Shown here piece after piece: positions 25,609-33,935 of a stretch of DNA of 64,000 nt. The translations under genes were made by a program, and so were the position numbers. The stretch comes from an uncultured Duncaniella sp. GTDB taxonomy: Bacteria > Bacteroidota > Bacteroidia > Bacteroidales > Muribaculaceae. The notes under the pieces were generated by a model. The model did no database searches, was not told where the DNA came from, and was given only the letters and a program-made list of their open reading frames with translations. The stretch lies in contig CAJUSW010000010.1 of the NCBI GenBank assembly GCA_910589485.1, forward strand, positions 93,360-157,359, written 5' to 3'. Position 1 is the stretch's first letter. Each line of letters opens with the position of its first letter.

Positions 25609-25719
25609 GTCGTATGAAATTGAATGATGTGTCAATGTCGGAGTTGTGGGATTATGGATTTTTTCACGACTATCGGGTATTTATCTGAGATGGGATCCGG
25701 TTTTGAAATATGAAATAGA

Positions 25720-25730
25720 TTTCGTAACTT
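25720..25730 (+). promoter_or_regulatory. -7 promoter element of the MATE-FMN reductase-MBL operon
   Basis: The stretch TTTCGTAACTTTGG contains a full TAACTTTG box about 120 bases before the MATE start, implying a leader of roughly 110 bases. Confidence 0.5.
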
Positions 25731-25846
25731 TGGAGCCGACTAAAGACCATAGAGTTTTGTAATCCTCATCGGAGGGCAAAAGGAATAATGCCGGATAAGA
25801 TGACTGGGTAAAACCATTCTTCTTATCTGTTTTTTTATGACATGTT

Positions 25847-27229
25847 ATGAAAAAAGAAAGACATCTTGACCGCGACAGTCTCGATTTCGGAAATGAAAGA
25901 ATACCTAAGTTGTTCAGGCAACTGTTCTTTCCGACTCTGATCGGAATGGTTTTCAATGCACTCTTGACCATTATCGACGGCGTGTTCGTCGGGCAGGGAG
26001 TGGGAGCCAACGGCATCGCTGCTGTCAACATCGTGGCACCTCTTTTTATGGTGGTGACCGGGATCGGACTGATGTTCGGCATCGGTTCGTCGGTGATAGC
26101 AAGTATTCATCTCGCCAGTGGCAAGATAAAGGCTGCCAATATCATCAGCACCCAGGCATTCCTTGTTGGTATTGCCATAGTTGTGATTATCTCTATCCCC
26201 TGCATTGTTGTGCCTGAAAGGGTAGTGAGAATGCTTGGCAGTAGTGATGTATTGTTGCCAGACACCATAAGTTATCTACTATGGTTGCTTCCCGGTATGG
26301 CATTCCTGCTTATGGAGTGTGTGGGAATGATGTTGGTGCGCCTTGATGGCTCCCCGCGCTATGCCATGTGGTGTAACATCGTGGCTGCCACTTTCAACAT
26401 AGCATTAGACTATATTCTTGTCTTTCCCTTGCAGATGGGAGTGGCAGGAGCTGCGATTGCCACGTCGGTAAGCTGTGGGCTTGGCGGAATTATGGCGCTT
26501 GTTTATTTCTTGTTCTATTCCAAAACCTTGAAATTCTATCGGTTGAAGATGTCTCTGACAAGCCTGCTGCTCACGCTGAGAAACGCCTGGTATATGGCAA
26601 AGATCGGCTTTGCCACGTTCCTTACCGAGATAGCCATGTCGGTGATGATGCTTACGGGCAACTATGTGTTTATCGGTGCGTTGGGCGAGAATGGCGTGGC
26701 GGCTTTTAGTATAGCCTGCTACCTATTCCCGGTAATCTTCTCCATGAGTAATGCAGTGGCCCAGTCGGCTCAACCGATAATCAGCTACAATTACGGAGCC
26801 GGCAATATGAGTCGTGTATCTAAATCGCTCAATACTTCGCTTATAGCCGCCGCGATTTGTGGCATTACAGTCACCGCCATTGTCGCCTTTGGAGCGAAAC
26901 CCATTATCATGATGTTTCTTTCGCCGGATTCCGGAGCGTTCGGCATTGCTTGCGAGGGCCTTCCGAAGTTTGCGCTGTGCGGCTTGTCCTTTGCCCTGAA
27001 CATAGCAATGATAGGGTTCTACCAAAGCCTTGAGCAATCCACGAGAGCAACAGTTTTCACCCTCCTTCGTGGTATCATTTTCATAGTGCCGTTGTTCCTG
27101 ACGCTCCCTCATTTGATAGGCACCGCGGGCATGTGGCTCGCCATTCCGGCATCGGAGTTGCTCACGCTGATTGTCATCGCCATCGACTTTGCCGCCAATC
27201 GCCACAAACACAAAGCCGTAGAGACATAA
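25847..27229 (+). CDS. MATE-family multidrug/metabolite efflux transporter
   Basis: A 460-residue inner-membrane protein with twelve predicted helices in two repeats. Family features include 'LFFPTLIGMVFNALLTIIDGVFVGQGVGANGIAAVNIVAP' at the N-terminus and the second-repeat 'NAVAQSAQPIISYNYGAGNMSRVSKSLN'. Such proteins use Na+ or H+ gradients to expel cationic or amphiphilic compounds. It is followed after 46 bases by a flavin reductase-like gene and then a metallo-hydrolase, probably one operon. Its place in the island fits a role in removing toxic small molecules. Confidence 0.93.
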   Translation: MKKERHLDRDSLDFGNERIPKLFRQLFFPTLIGMVFNALLTIIDGVFVGQGVGANGIAAVNIVAPLFMVVTGIGLMFGIGSSVIASIHLASGKIKAANIISTQAFLVGIAIVVIISIPCIVVPERVVRMLGSSDVLLPDTISYLLWLLPGMAFLLMECVGMMLVRLDGSPRYAMWCNIVAATFNIALDYILVFPLQMGVAGAAIATSVSCGLGGIMALVYFLFYSKTLKFYRLKMSLTSLLLTLRNAWYMAKIGFATFLTEIAMSVMMLTGNYVFIGALGENGVAAFSIACYLFPVIFSMSNAVAQSAQPIISYNYGAGNMSRVSKSLNTSLIAAAICGITVTAIVAFGAKPIIMMFLSPDSGAFGIACEGLPKFALCGLSFALNIAMIGFYQSLEQSTRATVFTLLRGIIFIVPLFLTLPHLIGTAGMWLAIPASELLTLIVIAIDFAANRHKHKAVET

Positions 27230-27275
27230 ACCTTAGTCCACATCAATCTGTTATCATAAATAAACCGAAATAAAT

Positions 27276-27941
27276 ATGAAGATAATCGCTATCAATGGAA
27301 GTCCCCGTAAGGGGTGGAACTCCGATAAGCTGCTCCTCAGTTGGGTGGATGGTGTCAAATCAACGTGTAACGATGCTGATATTGAAGTCGTGAATCTCTA
27401 CGACCTCACTTTCACAGGGTGCAGAAGTTGCTTTGCCTGTAAATTGAAAGATGGTAAGTTCTTTGGCACATGTCCTATCAATGACGGAATCCACGACATT
27501 CTTGCAGGCATCAGACATGCAGACGCAGTGGCAATCGCTGCTCCTATCTATTTCGGTGACATAAACGCATATACAAAGTGCCTGCTGGAGAGAATGATTT
27601 TTTCAGTCATGACCTACGGCAACCCACCACGCAATATGGTGGAAAATCCTGTGGAGTTCACAATGCTCTACACTATGAACGCCCCTGAGGATTTTGTAGT
27701 GGCACACAATTATCTGTCGCGCTGCGATGAAATGGAAACCACAATCGGTTGGGCCTACAAATGTAAGGTTGAAAGAGTGACGGCATATAACACTTATCAA
27801 TTCACCGACTATTCAAAGTATGAATCAGAATACTTTGATGAAGCGGACAAACGCCATTACCGTGACACGCATTTCAGCCTTGACTTAAAGGCTGCATTTG
27901 ATGCAGGAGCAAAATGTGCGGAGAAACTTCTTAAAAAGTGA
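27276..27941 (+). CDS. NADPH-dependent FMN reductase/flavodoxin-like protein
   Basis: A 221-residue cytosolic flavoprotein. It opens with 'MKIIAINGSPRKGWNSDKLL', the FMN-binding loop of the NADPH-dependent FMN reductase family, followed by the Cys-rich 'GCRSCFACKLKDGKFFGTCPINDG' and 'AIAAPIYFGDINAYTKCLLERM'. The cysteine spacing recalls iron-sulfur flavoproteins, but whether a cluster binds is uncertain. It reduces flavins or quinone-like compounds. There is no signal peptide, unlike the six exported flavodoxins, so it may be a cytosolic counterpart. Its stop is six bases before the next ATG. Confidence 0.88.
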   Translation: MKIIAINGSPRKGWNSDKLLLSWVDGVKSTCNDADIEVVNLYDLTFTGCRSCFACKLKDGKFFGTCPINDGIHDILAGIRHADAVAIAAPIYFGDINAYTKCLLERMIFSVMTYGNPPRNMVENPVEFTMLYTMNAPEDFVVAHNYLSRCDEMETTIGWAYKCKVERVTAYNTYQFTDYSKYESEYFDEADKRHYRDTHFSLDLKAAFDAGAKCAEKLLKK

Positions 27942-27946
27942 TAGGT

Positions 27947-28789
27947 ATGAGTCGGATAAAAATACACATGATGCACTGCGGACGTGTTCGCGTCTCGCCG
28001 TCACTCCCTTTCGGAGATGGAAACATCATCAAGGCTTCAGGATTGTTTCTCCCGAAGAAAGACAAAATCTGGCTTCCCGTAACATGCGTGTATATCGAAC
28101 ATCCAAAAGCTAAAATACTTGTTGACACCGGTTGGAACCGCCTGATGTCGCCAGCCGGCATTCTCGACAACAAAGCTCAGGCTACGCAGTTGGGCAGAAT
28201 GCTCGTGCGTGTCAGTGAGGGATATGTCGAGAAAGGGATGACCGCGTCCGAGCAACTTGCACGGATGGGCGTCAAGCCCGAAGATTTGGATTTTGTTGTC
28301 CTCTCGCATCTTGATTGCGACCATGTCGGCGGACTGCGAGAACTGGTCGGAGCCAAGCATATCATGACCTCGGAAGATGAGATTGCAAGTGCATCATCAT
28401 GGTTGGAGTCGCACACGCGCTACACCCCTTCGCTTTGGAAAGATACCGGAATCACTGCATTCCAATACACAAAGAGCGGACCTGGCCCGGTAGGCGAATC
28501 ATACGACTTGCTTGGTGACGGCACAGTGCAGCTTGTGCATATCCCGGGCCACAGCAAGGGCCTTTTTGCAACACTTGTGAGCAACAACGGCAAGCAAGCA
28601 ATGTATTTCTCCGACGGAGGTTATGCCACACGCTCGTGGAAAGAGTTGATTCTGCCCGGAATATGCGAGGATAAGAAGTCTGCACTGAAATCGCTCGAAT
28701 GGATAAAATCAGTCAGTGAAAGTCCAAGCTGCATCGACTCCTTTGCCTGCCACGACCCTGAAATCGCCCCACACATCACAACTCTCTAA
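27947..28789 (+). CDS. Metallo-beta-lactamase-fold hydrolase
   Basis: A 280-residue protein; I use the ATG at 27947 (a GTG at 27938 overlaps the previous stop). The zinc motif HxxxDH is 'LSHLDCDHVGGL', later ligands are His in 'HIPGHSKGLFA' and Asp in 'YFSDGGYATRSW', and a final His lies near 'CHDPEIAPHI'. The layout resembles the AHL-lactonase-like branch of the fold. It lies directly downstream of the FMN reductase and MATE genes. The reaction is likely hydrolysis of a lactone or thioester, with the substrate unknown. Confidence 0.88.
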   Translation: MSRIKIHMMHCGRVRVSPSLPFGDGNIIKASGLFLPKKDKIWLPVTCVYIEHPKAKILVDTGWNRLMSPAGILDNKAQATQLGRMLVRVSEGYVEKGMTASEQLARMGVKPEDLDFVVLSHLDCDHVGGLRELVGAKHIMTSEDEIASASSWLESHTRYTPSLWKDTGITAFQYTKSGPGPVGESYDLLGDGTVQLVHIPGHSKGLFATLVSNNGKQAMYFSDGGYATRSWKELILPGICEDKKSALKSLEWIKSVSESPSCIDSFACHDPEIAPHITTL

Positions 28790-28842
28790 CGCCCTATATG
28801 TTAAACCATGTCTCAAAAGGCGGCCATTTTTTAGGATTATTT

Positions 28843-28953
28843 ATGAAAATTGCTGTATTCGGAGCCAACGGTGGCATAGATAAATGGGTCGTGAAATATG
28901 CCCTTGAACGAGGGTGTGTCAAAAATTCATGGCACACCCTCCTTTCTCCATGA
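28843..28953 (+). pseudogene. 5' fragment of an NAD(P)H-binding (NmrA-like) gene
   Basis: The first ~23 codons (MKIAVFGANGGIDKWVVKYA..., then LERG) are a typical Rossmann start with the GxNGGIG motif altered to GANGGID. The likeness stops at base ~28912, where a palindromic repeat begins, and the frame ends at 28953. The rest of the gene (about 180 codons) is absent. Confidence 0.7.
28910..28941. repeat. Palindromic repeat (9-bp stem), dispersed copy 1
   Basis: GAGGGTGTG at 28910-28918 pairs with CACACCCTC at 28933-28941 around a 14-base loop (TCAAAAATTCATGG). A related 32-base sequence occurs on the minus strand at about 51534-51565. It interrupts the Rossmann fragment and could act as a terminator for the upstream operon. 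Confidence 0.6.
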
Positions 28954-28974
28954 AAAAAATTGATTAATTTAGCT

Positions 28975-30497
28975 CTATTTATCAGAAGTCTTAGGATAAC
29001 CCGGTTTCACAGGAATACGTCCGTCGTCCATTGCTGCACTGTATGCCAGCCATGCTACGATTGCCGCATTAACTTTCAAATCATCCAATGACAAGCGTTC
29101 GTATGTATCCATTGTTGTGTGGTAAGCCCTGAAATAATCCAGCGGGTCTTGAATGAATTGAAATGCCGGAAGTCCAAGGCGAGTAAAGCTCACATGGTCT
29201 GTACTGCCGACAGACATTGGCGAAAAGGTGTCAAAACCTAATGAAACCAAGGGCTGTTTCCATGCTTCAAAATATGGATATGCCATATCGTTTTCTTCCA
29301 TATATACGCCTTTGAATCGACCCGAACCAAAATCCATATTCAGGTACAGTGCGAAATCATCGTATTCCGGTAACTTTTTCTTTTGCTCCTTATCATAGAG
29401 CTTATGGTCGGCATAACCTCTTGAACCATACAGACCTTGTTCCTCTCCACCCCACAGAGCAAGTCGGATAGTACGACGAGGTTTTATATCAAGGGCTTTA
29501 AGGATGCGCATTGCCTCTATCATTGTGATGCAGCCCGAGCCGTTGTCAGCGCCACCAGTTCCGCCGTGCCAAGAATCAAGATGTGCGCCGATAAGCACGA
29601 CTTCATTTTTGAGTTTTGGGTCTGTGCCCGGTATCTCGGCAATGATATTGTTGATTTTCTGATTGTCAGTAAAAGTGTTTCTTACATCAAGTTCCATTTT
29701 TACCTCATCACCGCCTTTAAGGAGGCGAACCATTCTGCCGTGGTCTTCGGTGGGCAAAACAATCTCCGGAACAGGCTCAGGATCGCCTACTTTATAATTA
29801 ACACCTCGTGAACCCGGGATATTGAAAGTCCCGTCGCCTACAATTACAGCCAACGGACGTTCTTCTTTGATAAGCGAGTCTATTGCCTGTTGCAATCCCT
29901 TGTTTGAATCGGACGACCATCGTCCCCACGGATTTGAGGGGCGATTATCCTTTGTCATTTCGGAGAGTTCCTCATCGGTATATCTTTTTGCCATAGGACG
30001 GAACGAGAGTTCATATTCCCTTGCGATTGGCATAATGACAATCTTCCCGTGGAGTTTTCCGCGATAGTTTGATAGTGATGCTGTATCTGTTGTTTCCAAT
30101 AGGATGCAATCGCCTGTAACCAACCCATCGGTACTGCCTGACCATGCTTTGGGATTTGCAGCGAAACTGCAGTAGTATGGAGCAGTCATTGCCACATAGT
30201 TTTTTCGTTGTCCCAACCGCCTTTTGTAAATTCGGAGGCAAACTCAGTGTGGACATTATCGAATCCAAAACCCTTCAATGTGTCCGTCACAAGTTGTTCG
30301 GCACGCATTTTTTGTTTTGATGCCGCAAGGCGCGAACCGAGTCTGTCAGTGATGAAATGTGAGATGCCTTCAACCTGAGAATGATTAAAGGCTTGGTCTT
30401 TTACCCTATACGCCATTTGTTCTGATTGGCGTGTCTGGGCTTGAACTCCTGTCGCAAGTAAAATTGCTGCAACAAAAGTCACGATACATCTTGCCAT
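28975..30497 (-). pseudogene. M28-family metallopeptidase with a single-base frameshift
   Basis: Two abutting minus-strand frames make one ~509-residue exported M28 aminopeptidase. The first (30497-30186) has the signal peptide (MARCIVTFVAAILLATGVQAQ) and 'TDRLGSRLAASKQ'. The second (to 28975) has the zinc/catalytic motifs 'IGAHLDSWHGGTGGADNGSG', 'LWGGEEQGLYGS' and 'RAYHTTMDTYE', all intact. The break is at a run of six A's (T6 on the plus strand, 30200-30205). A seventh A would join '...GGWDNEK' to 'NYVAMTAPYY'. It may be real decay, a slippage-controlled switch, or a sequencing error. It follows a flavodoxin lipoprotein gene by two bases. Confidence 0.87.
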
Positions 30498-30499
30498 TG

Positions 30500-31093
30500 T
30501 TATTTTTGTTTTAAGTTTATATCATCGAGCCATTGAGCTATGCCGGTTGTATCTCCTTCTTCTGAGATAAAACCGTTGGAGTGCAGTGAATTTGGTGTTG
30601 CGTTCACAATTTCGAGCAAAGTTTCATGAGGAAACATATTTGCGTATGAGCAAAATGGAACAACAATCTTTCCACTGAAATCATAGCCGGATTTTTTAAG
30701 GAAAGAAAGTACAGGCATCGGTGCAGTGTGCCACCATACGGGACCGCCGACAAAAATCACGTCATATTTATCAAAATCAGCGATGGTATCTTTCAATGCA
30801 GGGAAAACGCTGTCGTTCAATTCTGATTTTGCTTCCGACGCACAATCTTTGAAATCTTCCGGGTAAGGTTCTTTTCTTTCAATACGATATAGCGTACCCC
30901 CGGAATGTGTTGCTATTGCATTTGCAACCTTTTCGGTGTTCCCGCTTCGGCTGAAATAGGCTACCAATACATTGCGCGTCGTATCAGCCGATATTTCATC
31001 TCCGATATAAAGAGGCTCCTTTGAGCCAGTAAATTTGCTGCAAGAACAAAATATTATTCCGACAAGTAGTATAAAGATATATTTTACTTTCAT
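30500..31093 (-). CDS. Flavodoxin lipoprotein
   Basis: A 197-residue exported flavodoxin. The lipobox is 'IFCSC' (Cys18). After a 20-residue tether come the FMN loop 'AYFSRSGNTEKVANAIATHSGG', 'VIFVGGPVWWHTAPMPVLSFL' and 'PFCSYANMFPHETLLEIVNATP', the last resembling the copies at 14542 and 16388. Divergent from the esterase lipoprotein at 31309, it shares a 215-base intergenic region with two abutting operator-like sites. It is the first gene of an operon with the M28 peptidase. Confidence 0.9.
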   Translation of the reverse strand: MKVKYIFILLVGIIFCSCSKFTGSKEPLYIGDEISADTTRNVLVAYFSRSGNTEKVANAIATHSGGTLYRIERKEPYPEDFKDCASEAKSELNDSVFPALKDTIADFDKYDVIFVGGPVWWHTAPMPVLSFLKKSGYDFSGKIVVPFCSYANMFPHETLLEIVNATPNSLHSNGFISEEGDTTGIAQWLDDINLKQK

Positions 31094-31190
31094 ATTGAAA
31101 CGATTGTTGGTAATGTTTTACAAAGTTATTCGATTTGATTTGTGGAAGTTGTATCAAAATGTCGGTGTATGATACCCTTTTTCCCACATT

Positions 31191-31213
31191 CATTGTTTTA
31201 GACTTTTTTTCGG
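31191..31213 (-). promoter_or_regulatory. Cluster operator motif, site 6
   Basis: On the minus strand CCGAAAAAAAGTCTAAAACA; it matches the CCGAAAAAAGTGTAA half of the motif with one extra A and one change. It shares its CCG with site 7, which faces the other way. Confidence 0.45.
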
Positions 31214-31238
31214 AAAAATAGGAATAACTCACCGAAAG
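31211..31238 (+). promoter_or_regulatory. Cluster operator motif, site 7
   Basis: CGGAAAAATAGGAATAACTC-ACCGAAAG matches site 1 at 20 of 24 positions and site 8 at 14. It lies 30 bases upstream of a TAATTTTG box. Confidence 0.5.
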
Positions 31239-31268
31239 AAATGTATGTGCTATCCGTGGCCATCTCTG

Positions 31269-31276
31269 TAATTTTG
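31269..31276 (+). promoter_or_regulatory. -7 promoter element of the esterase lipoprotein gene
   Basis: TAATTTTG, 32 bases before the ATG at 31309. Confidence 0.6.
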
Positions 31277-31308
31277 CATATTGAAAACCTGATAATTAGT
31301 TTTTTGAT

Positions 31309-32382
31309 ATGAAAATGAATGTCTTTTTATTGTCAGCTATTCTTCTGTGTGCATCATGTTCAGAAGACGAGGACATTATAAAGAAGGAGGAAGATCCTAT
31401 GAAACCTAATACGGAAATAACTGCCGATAATAACGGCGGAGGCGATAACACACCCCTCGTAAACAGATTTAACTCTAATTCAACAGTTGCCGAAGTCATT
31501 TCGGATCCGGCATTTGGGGATTTCGGCTATCTGTTATTTCCAGTTGACCGCAATGTGTCGAGGTCTATGACACTTGCCGACATCAGTTCATCAAATGTAT
31601 ATGTTTGGTATAGTCATATACAGCCAGAGAAAACTGTGGAGATTATCAATCGTCTGTATAGTGATGCCATAGCAGGAAATCAGATATTTTATCGGATGTA
31701 TTCCGATGCTGAAATAGCCGCCGACCCATCTAAAGCGGATACTGGATTATTCCTTTTCAGAGGAGAAATAGGAAAGCCGTTTGCCATTACCAATGCCGGA
31801 GGGGGATTTATGTATGTCGGAGCAATGCAGGACAGTTTTCCCCATTCGCTTGAAATTAGTAATTCAGGATATAATGCGTTCGCTCTGATATATCGCCCCG
31901 ATGACCCATACGCTGATTTAGCAAGAGCGATAGAATTTATCCATGACAATGCTTCAGATTTGGGTGTTAAGTCAGAAGACTATTCTCTTTGGGGCGGCTC
32001 TGCCGGCGCAAGAATGTCTGCGGTTTTAGGTAATCAGGCATATCTGCAACAGCTGACAGACCGTACTGACATTCCACAGGCTTCGGCTGTAATTATGCAG
32101 TACACCGGATATACACAGGCATCGCAATATGATGCTCCGACTTATGTATGCGTTGGCTCAAATGATGGCATTGCTTCTTGGCGAACTATACAAAACAGAC
32201 TGCAACGTCTTTCTGCAATGGGCATCACAACCGAGTTTCATGTCTATGAAGGATTAGGACATGGATTTGGCATTGGCATAGGAACTGTTGCCGATGGCTG
32301 GATAAATGATGCGCTGAAATTCTGGCAGAAGAATATGAAAACCGATGAAAGTGCAGGTATTCCACCCGTATATGCTGATTAA
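31309..32382 (+). CDS. Alpha/beta-hydrolase lipoprotein, probably surface-exposed
   Basis: A 357-residue lipoprotein. Its lipobox is 'LCASC' (Cys17), followed by an acidic stretch 'SEDEDIIKKEED' of the kind that directs Bacteroidota lipoproteins to the outer surface. The catalytic domain has an oxyanion-like 'NAGGGFMYVG', the Ser nucleophile in 'LWGGSAGARMS', an Asp in 'VGSNDGIASW' and a His in 'YEGLGHGFG'. The arrangement parallels the hydrolase half of the fusion at 14542-16116, so the two are probably related acetyl-esterase-like enzymes. It is followed by operator site 8 and an aldo/keto reductase. Confidence 0.87.
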   Translation: MKMNVFLLSAILLCASCSEDEDIIKKEEDPMKPNTEITADNNGGGDNTPLVNRFNSNSTVAEVISDPAFGDFGYLLFPVDRNVSRSMTLADISSSNVYVWYSHIQPEKTVEIINRLYSDAIAGNQIFYRMYSDAEIAADPSKADTGLFLFRGEIGKPFAITNAGGGFMYVGAMQDSFPHSLEISNSGYNAFALIYRPDDPYADLARAIEFIHDNASDLGVKSEDYSLWGGSAGARMSAVLGNQAYLQQLTDRTDIPQASAVIMQYTGYTQASQYDAPTYVCVGSNDGIASWRTIQNRLQRLSAMGITTEFHVYEGLGHGFGIGIGTVADGWINDALKFWQKNMKTDESAGIPPVYAD

Positions 32383-32386
32383 GAAA

Positions 32387-32410
32387 CCGAAAAAAGTGTA
32401 ATCGTTACCG
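32387..32410 (+). promoter_or_regulatory. Cluster operator motif, site 8 (reference copy)
   Basis: CCGAAAAAAGTGTAA-TCG-TTACCG, 66 bases before the AKR start. I use it as the reference for the other sites; it differs from site 5 at only three central positions. Confidence 0.65.
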
Positions 32411-32475
32411 CCATTTTGCAAACGCATCAGGCAAAGCTCAGTTGTTCTTTTACTGAATTCAAAAAATAACAAGAT

Positions 32476-33468
32476 ATGAAACATAGAATATTAGGAACGA
32501 CATCATCGCTCGAAGTTTCCAGCATCGGACTTGGCTGCATGGCCATGAGTCACGGCTATGGAGAACCTGCCGACAAGAAAGAAATGATAAAACTTATCAG
32601 GACTACCCATGATTTAGGAGTGACTTTCTTTGATACGGCGGAGGTTTACGGCCCCTATACCAATGAGGAACTTGTCGGTGAAGCTCTCGAACCGATACGG
32701 AACGAGGTGAAGATTGCCACAAAGTTTGGTATCAGCATGAATATGGACGATTTCAAGCAAGTGCTTGACAGCCGTCCCGAAACAATCCGTCGGTCTGTTG
32801 AAGGCTCGTTGAAGCGTCTTCGCACAGACCACATTGACCTCTACTATCAGCATCGTGTTGACCCCAATGTTCCTATTGCCGAGGTTGCAGGAACAATCAA
32901 AGACCTTATGGATGAGGGCAAGATACTCCACTGGGGATTGTCGGAGGCCGGAGTTAATACTATCCGCGAGGCAAATTCTATCTTGCCACTTACAGCCGTA
33001 CAGAGTGAATTTTCCCTTTTCTGGCGTGAACCGGAGAAGAACCTCCTGCCTGTTCTTGAAGAACTCGGCATCGGTCTTGTGCCGTTCAGTCCACTCGGAA
33101 AGGGTTTCCTTACCGGCGGCATAACCAAGGACACAAAGTTCGGGAAACACGACTTCCGTTCATCAGTGCCACGCTTCCAGAAGGAAAATATCGAGGCGAA
33201 CATGGCTCTTGTAGAGTTTGTCAAGTCTATCGCTGAAAAGAAAGGTGTCACACCCGCACAAGTCGCCATTTCGTGGATATTATACCAGAAACCGTGGATT
33301 GTGCCTATCCCCGGCAGCCGAAGCCTCAAACACCTTGAAGACAACATCGCAGCAGCCAATGTAATCTATACTCAGGAGGAAATGGCAGAAATCAATGCCA
33401 CCCTCAACACAATAGTTATCCAAGGCAACCGCTATAACAGCAACAACCAATCCCATATTGGGAACTAA
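32476..33468 (+). CDS. Aldo/keto reductase, YakC/Tas-like
   Basis: A 330-residue cytosolic reductase. The tetrad is Asp53 and Tyr58 ('FFDTAEVYGP'), Lys83 ('ATKFGI') and His126 ('YYQHRVDP'). The cofactor end 'PWIVPIPGSRSLKHLEDNIAAANVIYT' is intact. It is the nearest relative in the window of the AKR at 13016-14026. It stands alone, between operator site 8 and a hairpin terminator. Confidence 0.93.
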   Translation: MKHRILGTTSSLEVSSIGLGCMAMSHGYGEPADKKEMIKLIRTTHDLGVTFFDTAEVYGPYTNEELVGEALEPIRNEVKIATKFGISMNMDDFKQVLDSRPETIRRSVEGSLKRLRTDHIDLYYQHRVDPNVPIAEVAGTIKDLMDEGKILHWGLSEAGVNTIREANSILPLTAVQSEFSLFWREPEKNLLPVLEELGIGLVPFSPLGKGFLTGGITKDTKFGKHDFRSSVPRFQKENIEANMALVEFVKSIAEKKGVTPAQVAISWILYQKPWIVPIPGSRSLKHLEDNIAAANVIYTQEEMAEINATLNTIVIQGNRYNSNNQSHIGN

Positions 33469-33487
33469 CAAACATACATCATCTATA

Positions 33488-33522
33488 CATAAGGCAGGTC
33501 TGGCACCTGCCTTATGCATTTA
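33488..33522 (+). terminator. Hairpin terminator after the aldo/keto reductase
   Basis: A perfect 12-bp stem (CATAAGGCAGGT, 33488-33499, and its complement 33505-33516) with a 5-base loop, 20 bases past the AKR stop codon. Confidence 0.75.
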
Positions 33523-33601
33523 TGGTGAAAACAATAATTTCTAACCACATAATCTATGAACAAAGTTCTGATTATTGATGCTTTCCTAACTGACGGGCGT
33601 A

Positions 33602-33742
33602 TCATGTCCGGCTTAAGAACCACGCGATATTTTGACCCAGATTTTTCATGTTCGCCACCGCCTCATCATCTTTCAGAACCTCGCCAGGTAAACGACCATA
33701 TGCGATATTCCAATATGTAGATCCAGCAACGAACATCTCTTT
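33602..33742 (-). pseudogene. C-terminal fragment of a flavodoxin/FMN reductase gene
   Basis: The minus strand encodes 'KEMFVAGSTYWNIAYGRLPG' followed by EVLKDDEAVANMKNLGQNIA and WFLSRT and a stop. This is the C-terminal end of an NAD(P)H-dependent flavodoxin-like oxidoreductase (the 'GSTYWN...GR.PGE' segment). There is no upstream part: the sequence before it is the 5' fragment of another gene. Confidence 0.7.
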
Positions 33743-33743
33743 A

Positions 33744-33902
33744 TTAAGAAAGATAACCATTGGCGCGAGTAGATTTTCCGTTGGAGATGATTATCAACGC
33801 TTTCTTTCCGGGCATTGCCTCTTTGTGAAGGTTGTTCAACTGACCTGCCCCGAACATAATTCTTGTCGGGATAAATTGGTCGTAACTCATTTTTGTTTCC
33901 AT
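33744..33902 (-). pseudogene. N-terminal fragment of an iron-containing alcohol dehydrogenase gene
   Basis: From the ATG at 33902 the minus strand reads 'METKMSYDQFIPTRIMFGAG', then QLNNLHKEAMPGKKALIIIS, then NGKSTRANGYLS and a stop. The 'PTRIMFGAGQLNNLH' and 'KALIIISNGKSTRANGYL' stretches are the opening of FucO/YiaY-type iron-ADHs. Only 52 codons remain of about 380; the fragment joins directly to the flavodoxin fragment, so an internal deletion fused two old genes. Confidence 0.75.
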
Positions 33903-33935
33903 ATCTAATTATGTCGTTATTGTTTATACTTACTT

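Noticed and set aside
25615..25689. Short frame MKLNDVSMSELWDYGFFHDY...
   Set aside because: Slightly like a GrpB/acetyltransferase start, but only 24 codons and no further support; may be a scrap of a lost gene.
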